From CADCWK01 sp964244115 (GTDB taxonomy: Bacteria > Chloroflexota > Chloroflexia > Thermomicrobiales > UBA6265), in contig CAXTHM010000068.1 of the NCBI GenBank assembly GCA_964244115.1, forward strand, positions 1-19,684: a DNA stretch of 19,684 bases, in the 5' to 3' direction. The stretch's first letter is position 1; the number at the start of each line of letters is the position of its first letter. Shown piece after piece: positions 13,744 to 19,684 of the stretch. The notes under the pieces are model-generated. The model did not search any database. It had not been told where the DNA came from and worked only from the letters and a program-made list of their open reading frames with translations. The translations under genes and the position numbers were made by a program.

Positions 13744-16077
13744 ATGCATCGAACGATCACGGTCTTTCGTGGACTGGCCACACTGGCGTTGCTGCTGACG
13801 TTGCTGGCGGGCCTGTTCACGCCGGGTGGCGCCGGCGCCCAGTCAGCGCCACCGGCCTCGGAGCCGACAACCGTACCGGCTGAATCCCCGATCGGGGAGC
13901 CAGCGGATGATCCTCTCGTCGAGCCGTCCGACCCGGCGTCGGGAGCGCCGATCGGCCTGGACCCGACCGCGACAGCATCGGAGCCCGCACCGTTGGACGC
14001 GTCCCCCTCCGACGTGTCCGCCGGTGCGGATGGCGTCGACGGTGAGGCCGACGAGGACCAGGGCGTCCCGGCCAGCAACGATCCGGCCAGCCAGTTCGCC
14101 ATCGCTCGCGATCAGATCGAGCTGCGGGCACGGCAGGAGTCGGCCGGCGAGGGGCTGGGCGACACGATCTTCGAGCAGCAATTCCCGGATGATTTCCTCC
14201 CGTTCGCCATCGGCGAGTCCACCCCGCTCAGCGGCGCAACCTTCGAGGTCCGGACGCTCGACAACACGGTCATCGACTCGGTGACGACGGGCGAGAACGG
14301 GTTGATCCTGCTCGACATCCCGCTCGACGTTCCCTTCATCGTCTTGGACCCGGAGACCGCCGACTCCTTCGTGTATGGGCCGCAGTCGCCCGAAGATGTG
14401 CAGGACGGTCGTCTGGTCCTGACCGCGACCCGGCTCGTACCCAACGCCGACGTGGAGGTCCCGGACAGCACCTACCGCGTCGCGGTCGACCAGATCGAGC
14501 TCCGGACCCGCCTCGTCGAGGCACCGGCTGGCCAGGTCCCGACGACCGAGATCGAGTTCGGTGGGAACACTGGCGATGGCGGGATCCCCTTCCCGACGTG
14601 CGACGATCCAGACAGTCTCGAATGCTTCTTCTTCTGCCTAATCGTCCCGGAGTTCTGCCCACTGAGTGCGGACAACGTCCACTCTGCCCAAATCGACGAC
14701 TCCATCCCGGCCTCGTTCACGGTCGAGGTGCGAATCGAGAACACGAACGAGTTGTTCGACAGCGAGACGACTCCCGCTTTCGGAGTCGGGCTCCTGAACG
14801 CCCCGCTCGACGAACCGTTCTATCTCTTCGATACGGAGAGCAAGACGCGCAGCGAGACGTTGGACCTGTCCAGTGATGACGTCCAGGAGGGCCGGACGAT
14901 CGCGACCGTCTCGCGCACGGTGGGCATCACGTCTGGTGGCAACACCGGGCCGGACGGCGACATCCTGCCCTATGCGGTCGCCGCCGATCAGGTCGAGCTC
15001 CGCGCTCGCTACGAGGAGGATCCGTCGCAGGACGGCGCGACGATCTACTTCGATACCGGTGATGAGATCGGTGATGCCGACCTCGGCGAATCGATCCCGG
15101 CTCCGGGCGTGACGTTCACCGTCCTCGACAGCAATGGCCGCGTCGTGGATCGCGCGACGACCGATGCCGATGGCATCGTGCTGCTCGACGTGCCCCTTGG
15201 GGAGCTCGAGTTCCCGCCGTCCGCGGGTGACTCACGCGTTCAGGCGACATCCAAGCGGGCTGGCAACACGATCAACGGCGTTCTCCCCGTCGTGGAGGGT
15301 GAGACCTTCACGGTGACCAACGACGTGACAGGCGGCGAGTCGGACGTATTCGGCCCGTTCACCAATGAGGATGTCGAGGACGGGCGTTTCCTGTTCACCG
15401 CGACGATCTTCACGGACGACCTGGACACCGTCGCGCCAGGCGCGTCGGCCTCGGCCAGCGCCTCGGCGAGCGCATCTCCGTCCGTCGCTGCCTCGATCGC
15501 CCCGTCGGTCCCGGCGATCGAGAATGCCGTCGTCATCACCGGTCAGATCTCCGAGAACGCGGAGCGGGCCGGCGAGTACGACTACTTCTACGACTTCGTT
15601 CAGACCGACGCCGCCAACGATGTTCGCCTCGCCGGGGCCGGCGAGCAGACCTACACCGTCGCCTACGTGGACGGCAACGATGTGTTCGCGTTCGACTCCG
15701 GGTCGACCGACGAGAACGGCATGGTGACGCTGGACGCGCCGGTCGGTTTCGACTACTTCATCTATGAGGCGGGGGACGACGACGAGCCGTATGGTTCACA
15801 GGATGTCGCGGCCGACACGTCGGCCAACTTCCTGGTGATCGAGTACGTCACCGACATCGCGGCCTCCCCGGTCGCGTCGGCGTCGGCTGGCAGTTCGCCC
15901 GTCACGTCGGCCGATGCGAGCGCCGCCGCCTCCAGCACCGGCGGAACGACGGCCCTCCCGAACACCGGTGCCGGCGACTCCGGATCGGGCTCCTCGATGA
16001 CCTGGGCGCTGTTCGCGCTGCTGGCCGTCGTAGGGGTCGTCGCGGCCGGCTTCGGTCTGCGCCGCCGGGCCGTCTAG
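13744..16077 (+). CDS. SP4: LPNTG-anchored repeat surface protein, 777 aa
   Basis: A paralogue of SP2 with the same order of parts. Signal peptide 1-32, then a Pro/Ser/Asp linker ending in DGEADEDQG, then three repeats of about 130-165 residues (from 118, 244 and 412), each opening with 'VAxDQ(I/V)ELRxR'. A Ser/Ala stalk (567-590), the RAGEYDY/AGAGEQTY module (596-703), a second stalk, LPNTG (738-742), a membrane helix and RRRAV follow. Two insertions distinguish it from SP2: a cysteine-rich loop in repeat 2 (C286, C294, C298, C305) and about 33 extra residues in repeat 3 just before ETFTV. The ATG at 13744 has GGGAGGGGA upstream, almost base for base as in SP2. Acidic, two lysines. Surface display is inferred; ligand unknown. 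Confidence 0.9.
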   Translation: MHRTITVFRGLATLALLLTLLAGLFTPGGAGAQSAPPASEPTTVPAESPIGEPADDPLVEPSDPASGAPIGLDPTATASEPAPLDASPSDVSAGADGVDGEADEDQGVPASNDPASQFAIARDQIELRARQESAGEGLGDTIFEQQFPDDFLPFAIGESTPLSGATFEVRTLDNTVIDSVTTGENGLILLDIPLDVPFIVLDPETADSFVYGPQSPEDVQDGRLVLTATRLVPNADVEVPDSTYRVAVDQIELRTRLVEAPAGQVPTTEIEFGGNTGDGGIPFPTCDDPDSLECFFFCLIVPEFCPLSADNVHSAQIDDSIPASFTVEVRIENTNELFDSETTPAFGVGLLNAPLDEPFYLFDTESKTRSETLDLSSDDVQEGRTIATVSRTVGITSGGNTGPDGDILPYAVAADQVELRARYEEDPSQDGATIYFDTGDEIGDADLGESIPAPGVTFTVLDSNGRVVDRATTDADGIVLLDVPLGELEFPPSAGDSRVQATSKRAGNTINGVLPVVEGETFTVTNDVTGGESDVFGPFTNEDVEDGRFLFTATIFTDDLDTVAPGASASASASASASPSVAASIAPSVPAIENAVVITGQISENAERAGEYDYFYDFVQTDAANDVRLAGAGEQTYTVAYVDGNDVFAFDSGSTDENGMVTLDAPVGFDYFIYEAGDDDEPYGSQDVAADTSANFLVIEYVTDIAASPVASASAGSSPVTSADASAAASSTGGTTALPNTGAGDSGSGSSMTWALFALLAVVGVVAAGFGLRRRAV

Positions 16078-16105
16078 TCGATCACGGCCAATGCCCAGGC
16101 TGTCC

Positions 16106-16178
16106 ATCCGGGAACGGATGACCATCCCGGATCGATAACCAGTGAGATCGGCCGACTCGGGAATCCCCGAGTCGGCCG
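16106..16178 (+). terminator. SP4 terminator, two hairpins
   Basis: A first 8-bp stem ATCCGGGA/TCCCGGAT (16106-16113, 16125-16132) and a second perfect 13-bp stem (16149-16161 with 16166-16178, AATC loop), followed by GTCTCGTTATAG. The two-hairpin layout repeats that of SP2. Confidence 0.8.
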
Positions 16179-16475
16179 GTCTCGTTATAGGGTGGATCGT
16201 GCCCCTGTGAAGCGAAGGACCGGCGACGGCGATATTCGTCCTGATCCGACCCTGCAGTATCATCCGTCCATACAGACGGGCGACGAACGGCCGATCGGCC
16301 TGTCATGGAGCCGGACACCTGCTCGCTCGAACCGACGAAGCCCGGAACCGCTGTCCGGTATCCGGTCCGGATCGCGGGGGCGACCAGCCGTGACAGGATG
16401 TGCCGGTATACTGCCATCATGGATATCCGCAACCCGCCATGCCAGTCCCCTTCGTCTGGCCAGGGGAGACTGCTC
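16179..16475. other. Intergenic region and SP5 leader
   Basis: About 300 bases after the SP4 terminator without a supported gene. It contains the 12-bp palindrome GGCCGATCGGCC near 16288-16299, a small stem CCGTC/GACGG near 16264-16279, and the SP5 promoter. Confidence 0.5.
16407..16412 (+). promoter_or_regulatory. -10 box of SP5
   Basis: TATACT ending 63 bases before the SP5 ATG. A GTGACA lies only 11 bases upstream, too close to act as a normal -35; it may be an element of its own. Confidence 0.5.
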
Positions 16476-17813
16476 ATGGACCGTCCGCTCGCCGCCCTCG
16501 CTCACACCTCGGCCGCCGCGCTGCTCCTGCTGGCGCTGCTCATCGGCGCCGGGTTCGGGCCTGGTCCCGACACGCTCGCCGCGGGGGTCGAGGGGCCGAA
16601 CGTTGCCGGGACGGTCGTTCCCGGCATGGTCACTATCCAGGGCATCGTCGCCCAGGACGACGGCCGAGCCGGCAGCTACGAGTACCTGGTCGACATCACC
16701 GCCTCGGCCGATGTCGCCGACGGCTACCGGATCGCCGGCGCCGGCGAGCAGACCTACATCGCGGTCGACTCGACTACGTTCGAGGACATCGATGTCGCCT
16801 CGACGGACGCCAACGGGATCGCGGTCCTCGACGGCGAGGTCGGCGCCAGCTTCTACGTCTATGAGGTCAACGATGTCGATGGCGTTGGCATCCCGCTCGG
16901 GACCGAAGACCTGTTCCTGCCGAACGACGATCCCAACCCGGCGATCTCCCTGACCGGCATCTTCTACGTCGCCGGGCCGGGGCCATCGGTCGAACCGTCG
17001 GTCGAACCGTCCATCGTGCCCAGCGTCGCGCCGTCGACCGAACCGCTGCCCTCCGGGACGGCGACCGGGACGATCCTGCCGGGCGCGATCAGCATCCAGG
17101 GGCTGGTCGTCGAGGACGCCGGGCGAGCGGGGGAGACGGATTACCTGATCAACGTCACGACCGCCGCCGCGACCGGGGACTACCGGGCCGCCTTCGCGGG
17201 CGAGCAGACGTACCAGGTCGTCGACCTGACCACCAACCAGGTGATCGACAGCGGCAGCACCGACGCCAATGGGCAGGTCGTCCTCGACGGTGAGGTCGAT
17301 GCCGCCTACTACGTGGTCGAGGTGAATGACACCGGCACGATCCCCGGCACCGACAGCCTGTTCTACGCCGCGGGCGATCCGAACGCCTTCATCGCCCTGA
17401 CCGCCATCGTTTACGTCTCTCAGGTCGTGCCCTCGCCGAGCCCGATGGCACCGTCGCCGAGCCCGGTTGCCAGCCCGTCGGCCTCCGCCGTCGCGAGCGC
17501 CTCGCCCGCCGCGTCGCTGGTCGCCTCCGCGGACCCGCTCCCCAGCGACCCGCCCGCCACCGACCCCGGTCAGCTTGCCAGCGTCACGCCGGGCGCTGCC
17601 GTGGCGGGTGACGGGATCGCCGGACCCAGCGCCGCGGCCAGCCGACCGGCCGCCCCGGTGATCAGCGACCGCGCTGACGTCGGCGCCCTGCCGAACACGG
17701 GCATCGGGTCCGGTGGCCCGTCGGCACCGAGCCCTCTCCTCGTCTCGCTGCTCGTCATCGCCGCGCTGTCGGTCGCCGGGACCGCCCTGGCCCTGCGGCG
17801 CCGGGTCGTCTGA
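16476..17813 (+). CDS. SP5: LPNTG-anchored protein with two RAG modules, 445 aa
   Basis: A signal peptide covers roughly residues 1-36. The ectodomain is two tandem copies of the module shared across the locus: 52-165 (VTIQGIVAQDDGRAGSYEY ... YRIAGAGEQTY ... STDANGIAVLDGEVG) and 205-315 (ISIQGLVVEDAGRAGETDY ... YRAAFAGEQTY ... STDANGQVVLDGEVD). A linker with PSVEPSVEPS-like repeats separates them. A long Ser/Pro/Ala stalk leads to LPNTG (405-409), a membrane helix and RRRVV. The protein has no lysine and no cysteine. The ATG at 16476 has AGGGGAGAC upstream, shortly after the conserved -10. It is the simplest member and defines the module limits best. Role beyond surface anchoring unknown. Confidence 0.9.
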   Translation: MDRPLAALAHTSAAALLLLALLIGAGFGPGPDTLAAGVEGPNVAGTVVPGMVTIQGIVAQDDGRAGSYEYLVDITASADVADGYRIAGAGEQTYIAVDSTTFEDIDVASTDANGIAVLDGEVGASFYVYEVNDVDGVGIPLGTEDLFLPNDDPNPAISLTGIFYVAGPGPSVEPSVEPSIVPSVAPSTEPLPSGTATGTILPGAISIQGLVVEDAGRAGETDYLINVTTAAATGDYRAAFAGEQTYQVVDLTTNQVIDSGSTDANGQVVLDGEVDAAYYVVEVNDTGTIPGTDSLFYAAGDPNAFIALTAIVYVSQVVPSPSPMAPSPSPVASPSASAVASASPAASLVASADPLPSDPPATDPGQLASVTPGAAVAGDGIAGPSAAASRPAAPVISDRADVGALPNTGIGSGGPSAPSPLLVSLLVIAALSVAGTALALRRRVV

Positions 17814-18260
17814 TCGCTCCCAGCCACACCCGGCACTGGCTGGCACGTCGTGATCGGCATGACCGGTCAGGGCGTTTCCTGGTCACCTCCTGTGGCGATC
17901 CCCCCGCTGCTTCATAGACGGTATCGATCGTGACTTGCGCGGAGGCGAAGTAGACCCCCCCGACCTGGGGTGAACCCGCTGGCTCACCCACCGGAGCCAC
18001 TTCGGCTCCGCGGGTGCCCGGAGCGGCGAGCAGCGCCGCCGACCGCGCCCAGGCAACCCAGGTGGATGCCGTCATCTGACCCACCGTCGAGGGGGGCCTC
18101 GCGCGCCGGACCTGAACCGGATCGCTCGACCGACCCTCGCAGGAGCGGTCTGGCGGCCCGCGCGGCGACCGGTGACACACGAGCACGTATCATGGGCTGA
18201 GCCTTCCCCTGTCGTTTCCCTTCCGGCATCTTCAGCATCTAACAGGAGCATCGCGGACCG
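17814..18260. other. Intergenic region SP5-SP6
   Basis: 447 bases. It holds a weak 7-bp stem CCAGCCA/TGGCTGG (17820-17843) that could end SP5, a longer stem (17985-18016: CACCC/GGGTG enclosing CGGAGCC/GGCTCCG with an ACTTC loop), and the SP6 promoter. A minus-strand open frame covers most of it but runs into the SP5 C terminus and shows no motif or ribosome site. Confidence 0.55.
18188..18193 (+). promoter_or_regulatory. Probable -10 box of SP6
   Basis: TATCAT in the context GCACGTATCATGGG, very like the GCACGTATACTGGC before SP1. It ends 67 bases before the SP6 ATG, the same spacing as SP1 and SP4. Confidence 0.5.
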
Positions 18261-19684
18261 ATGCGGCGATCCTCATGGCCTGGCCGAGACGGGCGACAAC
18301 TCACGCCCGTCCTGGCGCTGGCGCTGGCCATCGCCCTGGTCTGGCTGACCGCGATGCCGGTCCCCGTCAGCGCCGGCCCGTCGCCCACCCGGACGGCGGC
18401 TGGCGATCAGGTCGTCGCCCAGGAGCCGCCGGGTCGCCCGTCGTCGGGGCCGTCGGGGTCGCATGTCAGCCGCTCGCCCGGCGATGACGACCTCTCTGGC
18501 GGACCATCAGTCGGCATCGCCTCGGCAGCTGCATCGGTGCCGCCCGCCCGGCCCGACCCGCCATCGGCCGGTGCGTCCCGCTCGGCGTCGGCGTCGGCAT
18601 CGCCGGTCCCATCCGCATCTCCGTCCCCCCCGCCGGCTCCGGCCCTGGGGACGGATACGGTCTCGCTATTCGGCTTCGTCTGCGCCGACCCCGGTGGCGT
18701 CGACCGGGTCGTCTACAGCCGAAACCCGTCGATGGGGGACCCGGCCGCCTCCTGCCGGGTGGCCCGGTCCGACGAGCTGACGCTCGTCGTGACCGACCCG
18801 GCCAGCCTCACGACCCGCTACGACAGCGTCCAGACGGGCCCGGACGGCTATGCCAACGCGATCGTGCCGGTCGGGCGGCCGTTCGTGCTCGCCATCGTGG
18901 CTGCCGGGCAACCCATCACCCGGCAGGACCTGTCCCCGATCTACCGGTTGAACGCGCGGGCCGACCTGCGGGAGCCGATCTCGATCCGGGTCTTCCAGGT
19001 CTTCGGCAGCGGCGGCGAGGACGGCACGCCTTTCCCCGGCGACCCGATCGGGACGCCGACCAGCGGTGGTACACCAGGGGCCGCCACCGCGACCAGCCAG
19101 CCGATCACGATCCAGGGGATGATCTGCGTCTCGGAGAGCCGGGCCGGGATCTACGACTACCTGCCCGGTCTGGACCAGCCAGCACGCGACCAGGCGCAGT
19201 GCCGCCGCGCGACCGTCGACGAGATGGAGTTCCTGCTGCTGGACAACGACAACCCGTCGCAGCTGTATGACGACCAGACGACCGGGATCGACGGCATCGC
19301 GGTCGCCGATGCACCGATCGACCGGCCGTTCTTCGTCACCGAGTTCAGCGACGACCCGGGGGTCGAGTCCGGGTTGCCCGGTGGATCGGCGGCGATCACG
19401 GTCCCGAGCGATCCCGCTGCTCGCCGGCCAGTCGAGCTGACCGTCGTCCGGAACGTCGCGCCGGGGGCACTCGATCTCCCGGCTGGGACGATGATGGTGA
19501 GTACCGTCGTCTGCCCGCCTGCGGCCGGGCCCGCGTCGCTGACGGTGCTCGGGCCGGCCCCGACGGTCCTGATCCGGCCGGAGGGAGCGCCGCCGGGCAC
19601 ATCGCAGCCCGGCAGCGGCGAGGGCTGCCAGGAGGCGACCGGCCAGTACCGGATCGCCCCCTACGGCGACGAGGCCGCCAAGGT
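18261..19684 (+). CDS. SP6: secreted surface protein with cysteine-paired modules, 5' part
   Basis: The frame stays open from the ATG to the right edge (474 codons visible), so it is a truncated gene. The start is fixed by an in-frame TAA at 18240-18242; AGGAG lies 12 bases upstream, a rather long spacing. A signal peptide covers residues 1-38 (VSA|GP), then a Ser/Pro/Ala linker. Three modules follow: 134 onward (VSLFGFVC, C141/C165), 282 onward (ITIQGMICVSESRAGIYDY, C289/C314) and about 411 onward (C418/C456, cut by the edge). The second module bridges the two forms seen in the locus, since it has both the RAGxYDY core and the cysteine pair. By analogy with its neighbours a sortase signal is expected beyond the edge, but it is not seen. 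Confidence 0.88.
   Translation, partial: MRRSSWPGRDGRQLTPVLALALAIALVWLTAMPVPVSAGPSPTRTAAGDQVVAQEPPGRPSSGPSGSHVSRSPGDDDLSGGPSVGIASAAASVPPARPDPPSAGASRSASASASPVPSASPSPPPAPALGTDTVSLFGFVCADPGGVDRVVYSRNPSMGDPAASCRVARSDELTLVVTDPASLTTRYDSVQTGPDGYANAIVPVGRPFVLAIVAAGQPITRQDLSPIYRLNARADLREPISIRVFQVFGSGGEDGTPFPGDPIGTPTSGGTPGAATATSQPITIQGMICVSESRAGIYDYLPGLDQPARDQAQCRRATVDEMEFLLLDNDNPSQLYDDQTTGIDGIAVADAPIDRPFFVTEFSDDPGVESGLPGGSAAITVPSDPAARRPVELTVVRNVAPGALDLPAGTMMVSTVVCPPAAGPASLTVLGPAPTVLIRPEGAPPGTSQPGSGEGCQEATGQYRIAPYGDEAAK

Noticed and set aside
17985..18016. Stem-loop before SP6 as a riboswitch
   Set aside because: It lies upstream of the probable -10 box of SP6, so it would not be in the transcript, and it matches no riboswitch class I know.
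17755..18186. Minus-strand open frame after SP5 with a protein-like stretch near its middle
   Set aside because: It overlaps the end of SP5, lacks a ribosome site, and most of it is Arg/Pro/Ser-rich. A pseudogene fragment cannot be excluded but is not supported.
1..19684. Mobile element or genomic island boundaries
   Set aside because: No transposase, integrase or terminal inverted repeats were seen. The tRNA-Cys genes show no 3'-end direct repeat further along that would mark an attachment site.

Overview
The window is about 70% GC by eye, with tightly packed genes, good Shine-Dalgarno sites and proteins that use Arg in place of Lys. Surface proteins with sortase signals, small YtxH-like proteins and a MidA-type methyltransferase suggest a monoderm-like Chloroflexota, perhaps Thermomicrobia (Sphaerobacterales/Thermomicrobiales). 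That placement is inferred from gene content and composition; no rRNA or other phylogenetic marker is present.

Bases 1-6200 are ordinary chromosome. On the minus strand lie the 5' part of purD, two adjacent tRNA-Cys genes, a small acidic hypothetical protein, a YtxH-like membrane protein, a DUF2891 protein and a MidA/NDUFAF7-family methyltransferase. On the plus strand lie a 97-residue hypothetical protein, a second YtxH-like protein and a divergent gamma-glutamylcyclotransferase-fold protein.

Bases 6200-19684 form an unusual locus: six consecutive, co-oriented genes for secreted modular proteins (SP1-SP6, my labels). Five are complete and end in an LPXTG-type sortase signal, a membrane helix and an Arg-rich tail. 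The sixth runs off the right edge. Each has a TATACT-like -10 box 60-67 bases before its start codon, and most are followed by strong hairpins, so they look like separately transcribed genes. Their ectodomains are built from a few beta-sandwich-like modules: SpaA/prealbumin-like domains, a roughly 130-residue repeat found three times in SP2 and in SP4, cysteine-paired Ig-like repeats in SP3, and one recurring module found in all six proteins in either an 'RAGEYDY...AGAGEQTY' form or a cysteine-paired form. Ser/Ala/Pro/Thr-rich stalks join the modules.

SP2-SP4 share nearly the same C-terminal anchor, while SP3 has a different N-terminal half, which points to duplication and module exchange. 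The likely role is wall-anchored surface display (adhesion, coat or aggregation), but no ligand or function can be read from sequence. No sortase, mobile element, CRISPR array or rRNA gene is present in the window.
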